Shown in pieces: positions 15,883 through 24,693 of a stretch of 64,000 nucleotides of DNA (position 1 is the first letter of the stretch; every line of letters begins with the position of its first letter). The notes beneath the pieces are model-generated. The model made no database searches, was not told the DNA's origin, and saw only the letters and a program-made list of their open reading frames with translations. The stretch is from Actinoplanes auranticolor (GTDB taxonomy: Bacteria; Actinomycetota; Actinomycetes; Mycobacteriales; Micromonosporaceae). Made by a program: the position numbers and the translations under genes. Location of the stretch: contig NZ_BOQL01000018.1 in NCBI RefSeq assembly GCF_018332655.1, positions 248,001-312,000 on the forward strand. The letters run 5' to 3'.

Positions 15883-16980
15883 ATGGGGTGGAGGCGGTGG
15901 GACGTAGCCGTCGTGGCGGGGGTGATCGTCCTCAACGTCGTCACCGTGCTGACCACGACCACCGGTGATGACCGCCCGCTGATGCCGCTGGGTTGGGCGC
16001 TGCTGATCGCCTCCTCTGCCGCGCTGCTGGCACGACATCGGTTCCCGGTCGCTGTTCTGATCGTCACGGCCGCGACCACGCTGACCTACTATCCGCTCGG
16101 CTTCCCGGACGCTCCGATCGTTCTGAACCTGGTCATTGCCCTCTACACGGTGGCCCGTGTCCGGGGGGTGCTGCTGTCGGTCGTCACTGCGGGCCTGCTC
16201 GCGGTGGCCGCGTCCGCGGCAGCCGAGGAACCGTTCCAGGTCGCGATCGGCGTCGTACCGGTCCTGCTGCTGCCGGTCGTGCTGGGTGAGCTCGCCCGGA
16301 TCCGGGCCCGGCAGACCGCCCAGGCCGAGGAGCGGGCGAGGCTCGCGGAGGTGAATCTGGAGAGCGAGGCGCTGCGGCGGGCCGCGGAGGAGCGCCTGCG
16401 GATCGCCCGGGAGCTGCACGACGTCCTGGCCCATCAGGTCTCGCTGATCAACGTGCAGGCCGGCGCCGCCCTGCACACCCGTGAGCCGGATTCGGCGTTC
16501 GAGGCGCTGCGGACGATCCGGACGGCCAGCGGGGACGCTCTGCGGGAGATCCGGTCCGTCCTGGGGATGCTCCGCGACCCGATGCAGCCGGATCTGGCGG
16601 CCTTGCCCGAGCTCTTCACTCACGCCGAGACTGCCGGCCTGACCTTGCGGGTCAAGGTCGACCTGCCGCCGCCGGCCTTACCGCCGGCGGTGCAGCTCAC
16701 CGCGTACCGGATCGTGCAGGAGGCCCTGACCAACGTGGTGCGTCATTCCTCAGCGGCCGCCGCCGACATCGACCTGCACCGGACCGGAACTTCAGTGGAG
16801 GTCTCCGTCGAGGACAGCGGCGGCACAGTGCAAGGGATCCAGGACGGCAACGGGATCCGCGGTATGGCCGAGCGGGTGGCCGCCATCGGCGGCGAGTTCC
16901 GCGCCGAGCCGCGGCCCGGCGGCGGCTTCCGCGTGCACGCCCGGCTGCCCGTCGCGCTCGACGGTAACGGCACGCCATGA
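15883..16980 (+). CDS. Sensor histidine kinase, NarL/DesK type
   Basis: 365 residues. Residues 1-130 form about five hydrophobic helices (VAVVAGVIVLNVVTVL ... VVPVLLLPVVLGELA). A coiled linker leads to the HisKA_3 domain with phospho-acceptor H179 in RIARELHDVLAHQVS, then the ATPase with N-box VQEALTNVVRHS and G-box GNGIRGMAERVAAIGG. It overlaps the response regulator by ATGA, so the two form a co-translated pair. With no extracellular domain, the signal is probably membrane-borne. Confidence 0.93.
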   Translation: MGWRRWDVAVVAGVIVLNVVTVLTTTTGDDRPLMPLGWALLIASSAALLARHRFPVAVLIVTAATTLTYYPLGFPDAPIVLNLVIALYTVARVRGVLLSVVTAGLLAVAASAAAEEPFQVAIGVVPVLLLPVVLGELARIRARQTAQAEERARLAEVNLESEALRRAAEERLRIARELHDVLAHQVSLINVQAGAALHTREPDSAFEALRTIRTASGDALREIRSVLGMLRDPMQPDLAALPELFTHAETAGLTLRVKVDLPPPALPPAVQLTAYRIVQEALTNVVRHSSAAAADIDLHRTGTSVEVSVEDSGGTVQGIQDGNGIRGMAERVAAIGGEFRAEPRPGGGFRVHARLPVALDGNGTP

Positions 16981-17639
16981 TCTCCCTCGCGCTGGCCGAC
17001 GACCAGGCCCTGGTACGCGCGGGCTTCCGCTCGATCGTCGCCGGGGAACCGGACATGACCGTCGTCGGTGAGGCGTCCGACGGTGAGCAGGCCGTCCGCC
17101 TGGCCCGGCAGTTCCTCCCGCAGGTGATGCTGATGGACATCCGCATGCCCGGCGTGGACGGCCTCGCCGCCACCAGGGAGATCTGCTCGGACGGGACCCT
17201 GGCCGGCGTCAAGGTGGTCATCCTGACCACGTTCGAGTCCGACGCCTACGTCTACGGCGCGATCCGGGCCGGTGCCAGCGGGTTCCTGCTCAAGGACATC
17301 GAACCGGTCGAGCTCATCCACGCCGTACGGGTGGTTGCCCGGGGTGACGCCCTGCTGGCGCCGTCGGTCACCCGGCGCCTGATCGCCGAGATGGCGGCCC
17401 GCCTGAAGGAGCCACCGGCGCCGGCACCGGAATCACTGACTCCGCGGGAGCTGGAGATTCTCGATCTGGTCGCCGCCGGCCGGTCCAACGAGGAGATCGC
17501 GACCGTCCTGGCGATCAGCTACGCGACCGTCAAGACCCACGTCAGCCGGATCCTCGCCAAACTCGCCGTGCGGGACCGCGCGCAACTGGTGGTCTGGGCC
17601 TACGAATCCGGGCGCGCCGTGCCCGGCTGGCTCCCCTGA
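16977..17639 (+). CDS. Response regulator, NarL/FixJ type
   Basis: 220 residues. Receiver: DDQALVR acidic pair, phospho-acceptor D54 (LMDIRMPGVDGL), T in VVILTTFESD and K in FLLKDIEPVEL. A GerE/LuxR helix-turn-helix follows: LTPRELEILDLVAAGRSNEEIATVLAISYATVKTHVSRILAKL. Partner of the kinase whose stop it overlaps. It ends just before a palindromic region that precedes the multicopper oxidase, a possible target. Confidence 0.95.
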   Translation: MISLALADDQALVRAGFRSIVAGEPDMTVVGEASDGEQAVRLARQFLPQVMLMDIRMPGVDGLAATREICSDGTLAGVKVVILTTFESDAYVYGAIRAGASGFLLKDIEPVELIHAVRVVARGDALLAPSVTRRLIAEMAARLKEPPAPAPESLTPRELEILDLVAAGRSNEEIATVLAISYATVKTHVSRILAKLAVRDRAQLVVWAYESGRAVPGWLP

Positions 17640-17687
17640 TACATCCCGGGATGTACGCCGGCCGGGCGGGATACCTCCCGGGACGCA
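17640..17687. promoter_or_regulatory. Two related palindromes upstream of multicopper oxidase
   Basis: TACATCCCGGGATGTA (17640-17655) is a perfect 16-bp palindrome, and a second, imperfect copy, GATACCTCCCGGGACGCA, lies at 17670-17687. They sit between the response regulator stop and the oxidase start at 17748. The spacing of about 31 bases (three helical turns) suggests a paired operator. The cognate regulator may be the adjacent NarL-type regulator or a copper-responsive repressor. Confidence 0.45.
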
Positions 17688-17747
17688 TTTCCCGATGGGG
17701 GAAACAACCGATTACGGACCACCCGGAAACGTGTCACGGTGGTATTC

Positions 17748-19220
17748 GTGAAACGCAGGAATCTTCTTTCTCTGGCCGCCCTGTCCGCCGCCGGCACGTT
17801 TCTCGGCGGCTGTTCCCGGGGCGGAGGCAACACCGGTCTCGCCTTCACCAACCGGCTGCGAATTCCTCCGCTCGCGACATCGCAGACCGGCGCCGACGGA
17901 GCAAAACGGTTTGCGTTGACCTTGCTGCCCGGCGGCCGTTCGGAATTCCTCCCCGGCCGCATCACCATGAACACGTGGGGCATCAACGGCCCCTATCTCG
18001 GGCCCACCGTCCGCGCCGCCCGCGGCGACAAGGTACGGATGACCGTCACCAATCGGCTGCCCGAAACCAGCACGCTGCACTGGCACGGCATGCGCCTGCC
18101 CGCCCGCATGGACGGCGGCCCGCACCAGATGATCGAGCCCGGGGCCACCTGGACCCCCGAGTGGACCATCGACCAGCCGGCCACGACGGCATGGTTCCAC
18201 CCGCATCTGCACGAGCGGACGGCCCTGCACGTCTACCGCGGCCTGGCCGGCCTGTTCCTCATCGACGACCCCGCCGGCCCACGCCTGCCCAGCAGGTACG
18301 GCGTCGACGACATCCCGCTGATCGTCCAGGACAAGAACCTCGACGACGACGGCAGCCTGCCCACCGGCGGGGTGGACGAGGGCACTTTCGGCCTGCTGGG
18401 CAACACCATCCTCGTCAACGGCACCTATGACCCGTTCCTCGAGGTGACCACGGAACTCGTCCGCTTCCGGCTGCTCAACGCCTCGAACGCGCGCGTCTAC
18501 CGGGTGGGATTCGCCGACAACCGCACCTTCGACGTGGTGGCCGGCGACGCGGGCCCGCTGCCGGGCCCGGCCCCGGTCGATCGCGTCAAGATCAGCCCGG
18601 GCGAGCGGATCGAGTTCGTCGCGCGCTTCACCGCCGGCGAAACCGTCGTCCTGAACAGCCGCGGCGAACCCGAGAAAGCCGCCAACGACATCGAAGAAGA
18701 CGATTTCGACCTGCTGAAAGTCGTCGCCGCGGGCCGGCTCGCACCCTCGGACCCGCTCCCGGCCACGCTCGGCGGCACCGCGACCGTGGCCGCGCCGGCC
18801 GGCGCCCGGACCCGGCGGTTCGCGCTCTCCGGATCCGAGATCAACGACAAAGACATGGACATGACCCGGATCGACGAGGTCGTCCCGGCCGGCGCGCTGG
18901 AGATCTGGGAGATCGACAACACCACGTACGCCCACAATTTCCACATCCACGAAGTCGCATTCCGGATCCTCGACATCAACGGCGCACCACCGCCGGCCTA
19001 TCAGGCAGGCCCGAAGGACACGGTTTTCCTGGCCAAGAAGGCCAAGGCCCGCCTCCTCGTACAGTTCGGCGAGTTCGTGGATCCAGCGGCGCCGTACATG
19101 TATCACTGCCACCTGCTCCGGCACGAGGACAAAGGAATGATGGGCCAGTTCGTGATCGTCGAGCCGGGCTCGGAGGATCGCATCCCGCGCACCATTCCCG
19201 GCGGCCACGCCCACAACTGA
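17748..19220 (+). CDS. Secreted multicopper oxidase (lipoprotein/Tat-like signal)
   Basis: 490 residues from the GTG at 17748. The N-terminus KRRNLLSLAALSAAGTFLGGC combines a twin-Arg start with a lipobox ending in Cys, so it is probably exported and membrane-anchored. Copper ligands are complete: LHWHGMRLPARMDG, AWFHPHLHERT, AHNFHIHEVAF and MYHCHLLRHEDKGMMGQF give T1 and trinuclear sites. The three cupredoxin domains and size fit CueO/CotA/SufI-like enzymes that oxidise copper(I), metals or phenolics. The start at 17739 is possible but adds non-signal residues. Confidence 0.92.
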   Translation: MKRRNLLSLAALSAAGTFLGGCSRGGGNTGLAFTNRLRIPPLATSQTGADGAKRFALTLLPGGRSEFLPGRITMNTWGINGPYLGPTVRAARGDKVRMTVTNRLPETSTLHWHGMRLPARMDGGPHQMIEPGATWTPEWTIDQPATTAWFHPHLHERTALHVYRGLAGLFLIDDPAGPRLPSRYGVDDIPLIVQDKNLDDDGSLPTGGVDEGTFGLLGNTILVNGTYDPFLEVTTELVRFRLLNASNARVYRVGFADNRTFDVVAGDAGPLPGPAPVDRVKISPGERIEFVARFTAGETVVLNSRGEPEKAANDIEEDDFDLLKVVAAGRLAPSDPLPATLGGTATVAAPAGARTRRFALSGSEINDKDMDMTRIDEVVPAGALEIWEIDNTTYAHNFHIHEVAFRILDINGAPPPAYQAGPKDTVFLAKKAKARLLVQFGEFVDPAAPYMYHCHLLRHEDKGMMGQFVIVEPGSEDRIPRTIPGGHAHN

Positions 19221-19305
19221 AACGGCAATCGCGGCTTGGGCCAGGATGCTCTGCGGCACGCCGGCCTGCACATCTCACACGCGCCCCGCACCGAATCGAT
19301 GCTGG

Positions 19306-19794
19306 CTATTCTTCGTCGGATTGCGTGACCGGCGAGGACGGGGGGTGAGCATGCGGGAAGAATCTCTGCAGGTCGGGAAAGTCCGATGGCTTCTCGCCGA
19401 CGATCGCTTGAAACAGCGGCGATCTCGCCATTTCTTCGGCGAGCAACGACCAATCTCCGCGCTCATCGTCAGGGAAGCGATCGCCCACTCGCAATGCATG
19501 GTCAACAGCCCCGGCCATCTGGTCGGCTACTATGAGCGCGCGATCAAGATCCTCACCCGCGAGGTCCAGCGGCTTCCGCCGAAGGACGTAAGGCCGGAGG
19601 TCCGGCCGCTGGAAGAGCATGGCGAGGCCGGCATCGTAGCGTTCATTTGCATGATGAAATGCTTCGTACCTGCTGTACAAATTCGCTATGTGCACCTGCT
19701 TCTGCAACCTTCTCGTCTGCAGAGATGCAAAGTAGAGTGCGAAAACGACGCCGACCAGACTGAGCGTTTGGAGGATGGTCCCGATCATCGTCAT
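19306..19794 (-). CDS. Membrane-anchored hypothetical protein (DUF6082-like)
   Basis: 162 residues. One N-terminal transmembrane helix (IGTILQTLSLVGVVFALYF) is followed by ASLQTRRLQKQVHIANLYSRYEAFHHANERYD, a cytoplasmic helical domain and a Pro-rich tail. Single-pass proteins of this plan with a helical domain are common in actinomycetes and are grouped near DUF6082; their role is unknown. No operon partner. Confidence 0.6.
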   Translation of the reverse strand: MTMIGTILQTLSLVGVVFALYFASLQTRRLQKQVHIANLYSRYEAFHHANERYDAGLAMLFQRPDLRPYVLRRKPLDLAGEDLDRALIVADQMAGAVDHALRVGDRFPDDERGDWSLLAEEMARSPLFQAIVGEKPSDFPDLQRFFPHAHPPSSPVTQSDEE

Positions 19795-20084
19795 CCAACC
19801 TGTCGCGACTCGGATCGACTATAATATCGGCCGCTGTCAACAGACGAATCGTCACCGCGCAGCAATTGCTACTACGGTTCAGTGGACACACCTCCCGGCG
19901 GATCCGCGTCTGTGGCCACGGCGTCAGATCATGCGGATCCGGTGCCGGGCGGCTCGGACCTCAACGCTCGGCGGCCTCACCGCGATCCAGCGCCGCGAGG
20001 GCCCGTCTTACCACGGCACCCGTGCCAGTCCGGCAACGGCGATGGCCCGTGGGACCACGCCCATGACTGAAACGGTCGTTCGAC
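19795..20084. other. Intergenic gap with oxidase-tail-like segment
   Basis: 290 bp between two minus-strand genes. TATAAT-like bases occur at about 19820. At 20055-20070 the plus strand reads ...DHAHD-stop, and the surrounding DNA (ACGCCCATGACTGAAACGG) matches the 3' end of the multicopper oxidase gene at 19207-19225 in 17 of 19 bases. This may be a small duplicated scrap. No convincing gene otherwise. Confidence 0.35.
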
Positions 20085-21137
20085 TCAACTGTCGGCGACA
20101 GCTTCATAGCTGTAGCCGCTGGTGGGCGCAAGGGTGAGGAGTCGATCGAGGACTGGTTCAGTGTTGGTGCCCCACATCTTCGACACCACCCAGGTTCTGG
20201 TCCCGTCGTGCAGGGGCGTCTCGAGGAACCATCGTCCGAGCCGTTTACGGGAACCGGGATAGGCGGTCATGAAGGCGGCTGCGAGCGCGTCTCCGGTGAG
20301 TGTTCCGTCAACGGGCAGGAACCGGGACCGAGGAATGACGGTCGCCAGCTCCGTGGCCGGGACGCCCGCCTGGTGAAGGGCAGTGACCAGGGCAAGGACA
20401 GCCCGTCGCTTACGCAATGGTTCGGTCCGGCCGGCCGGGGTGGTGATCTCGTAAGGGGTCCAATCCCTCGTGTCAGAACTGACCGCGCGCGCCTGGGTCT
20501 GCCGGCGCCGCAGCTGCACGGTGAGCTCACGGGCTTCGGGCAGGGGGATGACCTGCTGGACATCGAGGAGCAGACGGTTGTCGACCCTGTACGGCGTGAG
20601 CCGCACACACCGCACGTCCAGGCCGTATACGTCGTTGAGCCACAAGACCGTCGTGGTGATCTCACGGTCGAAACCACCCGCGACCAGCATGACGCGCACC
20701 TCGCGGCTGAGCACCGTCTCTTCGCCGCCGGCATCCTCCAGGAATTCGGCGAGCCGCGCGCGAGCTTCCTCGACACCGTCGGGCTCGACCTTCGCCAGGT
20801 AGAGCTCGTAGTGCTCAACGAGGTCCTCGAAGGTCATGACCGAAACCATCGCCGCGTACCGCAGCGCCTGTAGTTCGAGGTGCCCACCATCGGTGGTGCG
20901 CTTCAGCTCGATGACCACGAGATGCCCGGTACGGTCGACGCCGAGCAGATCGATCCGGCGGCGTGCGTCGGCGAACGCCCCGAACTCCTCCGAGACCACC
21001 ATGACGTCCTCAACGATCATGTCCAGCCGTGCTCGCAGAAGCCGCTGGAGATCAGCACGCTCGAGCACCTGCTCGGCGGCGAACGTCGTCGACGGAACCG
21101 GAACCAACTCATCAGTGGTCATCTCGAACAGCGGCAT
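20085..21137 (-). CDS. NucS/DUF91-like endonuclease-domain protein
   Basis: 350 residues, start at ATG 21137 (MPLFEMTTDELVPVPSTTFA). Residues ~30-130 carry a PD-(D/E)xK-like core: RRRIDLLGVDRTGHLVVIELKR with D, E-x-K, preceded by VEDVMVVSEEFG, and followed by ALRYAAMVS. This matches the nuclease domain of NucS-type and related RecB-like proteins. The second half (LDVQQVIPLPEA..., AFMTAYPGSRKRLGRWFLETP) lacks recognisable motifs and may bind DNA or a partner. Not the canonical short NucS mismatch enzyme; possibly a defence or repair nuclease. Confidence 0.7.
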   Translation of the reverse strand: MPLFEMTTDELVPVPSTTFAAEQVLERADLQRLLRARLDMIVEDVMVVSEEFGAFADARRRIDLLGVDRTGHLVVIELKRTTDGGHLELQALRYAAMVSVMTFEDLVEHYELYLAKVEPDGVEEARARLAEFLEDAGGEETVLSREVRVMLVAGGFDREITTTVLWLNDVYGLDVRCVRLTPYRVDNRLLLDVQQVIPLPEARELTVQLRRRQTQARAVSSDTRDWTPYEITTPAGRTEPLRKRRAVLALVTALHQAGVPATELATVIPRSRFLPVDGTLTGDALAAAFMTAYPGSRKRLGRWFLETPLHDGTRTWVVSKMWGTNTEPVLDRLLTLAPTSGYSYEAVADS

Positions 21138-21375
21138 CCGTACATCCTGGCGACCTCCCGCTTCCATGGGAAGCACAGAGCGACCCGTTCAGCACCCACT
21201 ACGACGGAGCCGCGCGAAAACAGTGCTCACACCGCGGCAGAAGAGTGCGCTTGGGGCAGCAGGCTGTCGGCGCCTCTTCGCTTCAGGAAAGAGATGCCGA
21301 ATCGCCGGACTGAATGGTGAACGTCGGGTCCGATTGCCGCCAGACGGGTGCGCGCGGGACGACGACAGTGGGGAC

Positions 21376-22119
21376 ATGACAAGCGATCTTGACGGCAGAG
21401 TGGCATTGGTGATCGGCGGGAGCCGGGGTATCGGCGCCGGCGTGGCGGCGCGGTTGGCCCAGGACGGCGCTGATGTGGTGCTGACCTTTCAGAACCGCGA
21501 CGATCAGGCCGCGGTCGTGGTGAAGCAGATCGAGGGTTTCGGCCGTCGCGGTCTGGCGCTGCGGGTGGACAGTGCAGACCCGGAGGCGGTGACCACCGCG
21601 GTCGACCGTGCGGTGGACCGGTTCGGACGGCTGGACATCCTGGTCAACAACGCGGCGGTGTTCTTCGTCGGGCCGGTGGAGGAGCTCGGGCGGGAGGAGT
21701 TCGATCGCATGATCGCGGTCAACGTGCGGGCGCCGTTCCTCGCGTCGAAGGCCGCGGCCGGGCACATGGGGGACGGCGGTCGGATCATCACCATCGGCAG
21801 CAACATGGTGGAACGTACGGTGTTCCCGGGCTTCTCGCTGTACTCGATGAGCAAGACCGCTCTGGTCGGACTGACCAAGGGTCTCAGCCGGGACCTCGGC
21901 CCGCGCGGTATCACCGTCAATCTGGTCAACCCCGGCCCGATCGACACCGACATGAACCCGGCTGACGGCCCGGCCGCCGCCACGATCAGCGGCTTCACCG
22001 CGTTGGGCCGTTATGGAACGCCGGCCGAGATCGCCACCGCAGTCGCCTACCTCGCCGGTGACGGTGCCCGGTACGTCACCGGCGCGGTGATCAACGTCGA
22101 CGGAGGGTTCTCTGTCTGA
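21376..22119 (+). CDS. Short-chain dehydrogenase/reductase
   Basis: 247 residues. Classical SDR: nucleotide-binding GGSRGIGAG, NNAA (LVNNAAVFFVG), catalytic Ser (TIGSNMVER), YSMSK with Tyr and Lys, and NPGPIDTDMNP. The C-terminal YVTGAVINVDGG completes the fold. FQNRDDQ after the second strand suggests NADP preference. Substrate unknown; likely a 3-oxoacyl or generic carbonyl reductase. Starts 239 bp from the divergent NucS-like gene, and a strong hairpin follows it. Confidence 0.92.
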   Translation: MTSDLDGRVALVIGGSRGIGAGVAARLAQDGADVVLTFQNRDDQAAVVVKQIEGFGRRGLALRVDSADPEAVTTAVDRAVDRFGRLDILVNNAAVFFVGPVEELGREEFDRMIAVNVRAPFLASKAAAGHMGDGGRIITIGSNMVERTVFPGFSLYSMSKTALVGLTKGLSRDLGPRGITVNLVNPGPIDTDMNPADGPAAATISGFTALGRYGTPAEIATAVAYLAGDGARYVTGAVINVDGGFSV

Positions 22120-22135
22120 CGGTCAGGCTTGGAGC

Positions 22136-22168
22136 GGACGGTCGCGGCCACTCCGGCCGTGACCGTCC
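22136..22168 (+). terminator. Terminator of the SDR gene
   Basis: GGACGGTCGCGGCC and GGCCGTGACCGTCC pair over 14 bp (one G-T) around a 5-base loop, 16 bases after the SDR stop. It lies between convergent genes and could serve both. Confidence 0.7.
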
Positions 22169-22181
22169 CGCCACGCCCGCC

Positions 22182-22517
22182 TCAGCGCACCAGTTGCGGG
22201 AACGCCGAGCGCAGATCGGCGAAGAACTGCCGGTACCCGTCCTCGCCGTGCGCACTCCCGGCCGCCCACAACGCGTTCATCGCAGCCGACGGCCCGCCGG
22301 GCGGCCTCGCGCAGCGGTCGTCGGGCAGCCGATCGCCCCACCGCAGCCGGTCCTCCGCACGCCGGGATTCCGTTCTCCTGAGCGCCTTCGCCTCGGCCTT
22401 GCGACGCTTGCGCTCGGCCCGATCAGCGCCGGTGCCGGGTTGGCCCGGTGCCAGTAGGCGGCGATCTCGCACCCGGTAGTCGCCGGGCGGCAGCTCGACC
22501 GGGTACGCGTCACTCAT
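22182..22517 (-). CDS. Hypothetical protein, probably remnant of a longer gene
   Basis: 111 residues: MSDAYPVELPPGDYRVRDRR, then a Lys/Arg-rich charged stretch (RAERKRRKAEAKALRRTESRR) and MNALWAAGS ... YRQFFADLRSAFPQLVR. In the same frame upstream, EEAGEVSFRHRAKQLWLGGL precedes the ATG, and the PLPPGDYRVR motif is normally the C-terminal part of a larger actinomycete protein of unknown role. The gene may thus begin elsewhere or be decayed. Confidence 0.4.
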   Translation of the reverse strand: MSDAYPVELPPGDYRVRDRRLLAPGQPGTGADRAERKRRKAEAKALRRTESRRAEDRLRWGDRLPDDRCARPPGGPSAAMNALWAAGSAHGEDGYRQFFADLRSAFPQLVR

Positions 22518-22644
22518 CAGGCCGCCCAGCCACAGCTGCTTCGCCCGGTGCCGGAACGAGACCTCCCCGGCCTCCTCCGTTGAGCTGCAGGATTGCCGCC
22601 GACATTCGGACCTCCGTGGAGCAGTGTGGAGCCCGACTATCCGC

Positions 22645-23742
22645 CTACGGGGCGACGCTGCCGGTCAGGGCACGGCCGTAGCCTTCGACGGCCAGGTACG
22701 GGTTGAGCTGCGGGTGGCGGCTCGCGACCGACACGTCCAGCCAGAACCGGCGCAGCGCGTTGCTCGTCCGGAAACCGCTCGCGCCGTGCAGGTCGAGCAT
22801 GCGTTCGAGTGCGGCCCGGCAGTCGGCGCCCGCGTCGGCGCGGTCCTGTTGCATGCGGCTGCTCTGCTCGTCGGTGATCGTGTTGTCCGCGTCGACGGCG
22901 GCGGCCAGCGCCAGCATGGTCCGTTCCGCTCTCCGGGTCAGCATGGCCGCCTCGGCCAGCCAGTGCCGCGCCCCGGGCGAGTCGCCCATCCGGGCGTACG
23001 AGGTGAAGAACGGCTTGCGGTCCGAGGCGAACATCGCCCGGACCACGTCGAGGGCACCGAAGGTCGCGCCCACGACCGGCGCGAGCACGCCGAGGCCCCA
23101 GAGCTGCAACGTCCTGGCGTCGGGCGGGTAGTGCAGCCGCGGGCCCGACATCACCCGCCGCGAGGGGATCAGCACGTTGTCGGCGACAACCGTGTGGCTT
23201 CCGGTCCCCCGCATGCCCGCCACATCCCAGGTGCGGTCGATGGTCAGGTCGGCCATGGGGACCACAGTGATGGCGAACGCGCCGTCGACCATGGCACCGA
23301 GGCTGGCCCAGCTGGCGTCCTCGCACCCGGACATGTACTCCCACCGACCGGTCAGCCGGACCCCGTCCGGGCCGGTCGTGCCTCGTCCGGCCGGCACGCC
23401 GGCTCCGCAGAAGAGCGCGTCCGGGTCGGCGAACACCTCCGCGAGAGTGTCGTCGGCGAAGTCACCGAAAGCCAGCATCTGCTTGCTGGTCATGCAGGTG
23501 CTGGCGACCCAGCCGGTGGACGTACAGCCTCGGGCGATGTCGGAGAGCAGGCGCACGATGGTGGTGGCGTCCTTGCCGGAGCCGCCGTAGGCGAGTGGTG
23601 TGCCCAGTCGGAACGCGCCCGCGGTCCGGACGGTTGCCAAGCCGGCCGCGGTGGGCCGCTTGCGCTGCTCGGTCGCTGCCGCGTTCTCCCGGAGAATGTC
23701 GATCACTCTGAAACCGTGCCAGCGACCAGTGGTGACGACCAT
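22645..23742 (-). CDS. Acyl-CoA dehydrogenase-fold flavin monooxygenase-like protein
   Basis: 365 residues. The core LRENAAATEQRKRPTAAGLATVR opens the helical N-terminal domain; FRLGTPLAYGGSG, STGWVASTCMTSKQMLAF, LTGRWEYMSGCEDASWASLGA and DVAGMRGTGSHTVVADNVLIP follow, the flavin-binding order of group D monooxygenases (HsaA/HpaB/DszC relatives) rather than true acyl-CoA dehydrogenases. The C-terminal helical bundle ends ASRHPQLNPYLAVEGYGRAL. A separate flavin reductase would be needed. Divergent from an AraC regulator across a 57-bp region with a tandem repeat. Start 23763 is an alternative. Confidence 0.85.
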   Translation of the reverse strand: MVVTTGRWHGFRVIDILRENAAATEQRKRPTAAGLATVRTAGAFRLGTPLAYGGSGKDATTIVRLLSDIARGCTSTGWVASTCMTSKQMLAFGDFADDTLAEVFADPDALFCGAGVPAGRGTTGPDGVRLTGRWEYMSGCEDASWASLGAMVDGAFAITVVPMADLTIDRTWDVAGMRGTGSHTVVADNVLIPSRRVMSGPRLHYPPDARTLQLWGLGVLAPVVGATFGALDVVRAMFASDRKPFFTSYARMGDSPGARHWLAEAAMLTRRAERTMLALAAAVDADNTITDEQSSRMQQDRADAGADCRAALERMLDLHGASGFRTSNALRRFWLDVSVASRHPQLNPYLAVEGYGRALTGSVAP

Positions 23743-23747
23743 AATCG

Positions 23748-23776
23748 TGTGGCCCTGCTTCATAACGCTGTGGCCC
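23748..23776. promoter_or_regulatory. Tandem TGTGGCCC repeats, likely AraC operator
   Basis: TGTGGCCC occurs at 23748-23755 and again at 23769-23776, exactly 21 bases apart in the same orientation, within the region shared by the divergent flavoprotein and AraC genes. Direct repeats two helical turns apart are the usual AraC-family binding arrangement. Confidence 0.5.
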
Positions 23777-23799
23777 ATTCGCCCGGATACGATCGCCCC

Positions 23800-24690
23800 G
23801 TGGACTCCATCAGCGAGGTGATCGGTGCCATCCATGCCGGGCGGCCGAGCGCGTCGCGGGTGCACATGTACGGCGCGTGGGGCATGCGCCTCCCCCGCAT
23901 CCAGGGCATCGGCTTCCACGTGGTGCTGCACGGGGCCGGCTGGCTCGTGCCCGAGTCGGGCCGCCCGGTCCCCCTCCGGGCCGGCGACGTGGCGCTGGTG
24001 CCGTACGGGAAATCGCACGGCCTCAGCCACACCGACGAGGATGGGATCCACCGGCTCGCCCCGCTGGAACTGCCGACAGCGCGCCACGGGACCATGCCGG
24101 CGGATTTCGAGGTCATCCTGGGCTGCTACCGGCTGGACCACGGTCAGCTGCATCGCTTCCTGCGGGACCTGCCGCCGGTCATCGTCGCGCCGCTGGACCC
24201 GGAGCGGCATGTGCAGCGGCGAGCGCTGATCGACCTGCTCACGGCGGAGGTCTCGCAGGAGCTCCCCGGCACCGGGGTGACCAGGCCGGCGCTGGTTGAT
24301 CTGGTCCTGGTCGACGCGCTCCGGCACGTCGCGGACCGGAGCGGGCCGGACGGGGGCGACACGGTCGCAGACCGAGGCATCGCCGCCGCGCTCAGGGAGA
24401 TACACGCCGTACCCCAGCAGCAGTGGACCGTCCAGCGGCTGGGCGAGATCGCCGGCATGTCACGCAGCGTCTTCAAGCGGAGGTTCACCGCTCAGGTCGG
24501 CCGGCCCCCGATGACCTACCTGATCGACTGGCGGCTCAACCGCGGTGCGCGCCTGCTGCGCGAGACGAAGGCTCCGCTGGCGACGATCGCCCGCCAGGTG
24601 GGTTACTCCAGCGAGTACGCCTTCGCCAACGCCTTCCGCCGCAAGTTCGGCGTCGCACCAGGCCGGTTCCGCGCCCAGGTGACTGCGTAG
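23800..24690 (+). CDS. AraC-family regulator with cupin-type sensor domain
   Basis: 296 residues from GTG 23800. The N-terminal AraC cupin_6 domain reads SRVHMYGAWGMRLPRIQGIGFH, GAGWLVPE, LRAGDVALVPYGKSHGLSH. The C-terminal double HTH is WTVQRLGEIAGMSRSVFKRRFTAQVGRPPMTYLIDWRLNRGARLL and APLATIARQVGYSSEYAFANAFRRKFGVAPGRFR. Both HTH halves are complete. It is divergent from a group D flavoprotein gene that it probably controls. The effector is unknown, probably a small aromatic or aldehyde. Confidence 0.92.
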   Translation: MDSISEVIGAIHAGRPSASRVHMYGAWGMRLPRIQGIGFHVVLHGAGWLVPESGRPVPLRAGDVALVPYGKSHGLSHTDEDGIHRLAPLELPTARHGTMPADFEVILGCYRLDHGQLHRFLRDLPPVIVAPLDPERHVQRRALIDLLTAEVSQELPGTGVTRPALVDLVLVDALRHVADRSGPDGGDTVADRGIAAALREIHAVPQQQWTVQRLGEIAGMSRSVFKRRFTAQVGRPPMTYLIDWRLNRGARLLRETKAPLATIARQVGYSSEYAFANAFRRKFGVAPGRFRAQVTA

Positions 24691-24693
24691 GGA

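Noticed and set aside
20208..20873. Plus-strand open frame opposite the NucS-like gene
   Set aside because: Antisense shadow; the minus strand carries the nuclease core.
22624..23799. Upstream extension of the AraC gene frame
   Set aside because: It overlaps the flavoprotein on the other strand; the AraC-type fold begins at GTG 23800.
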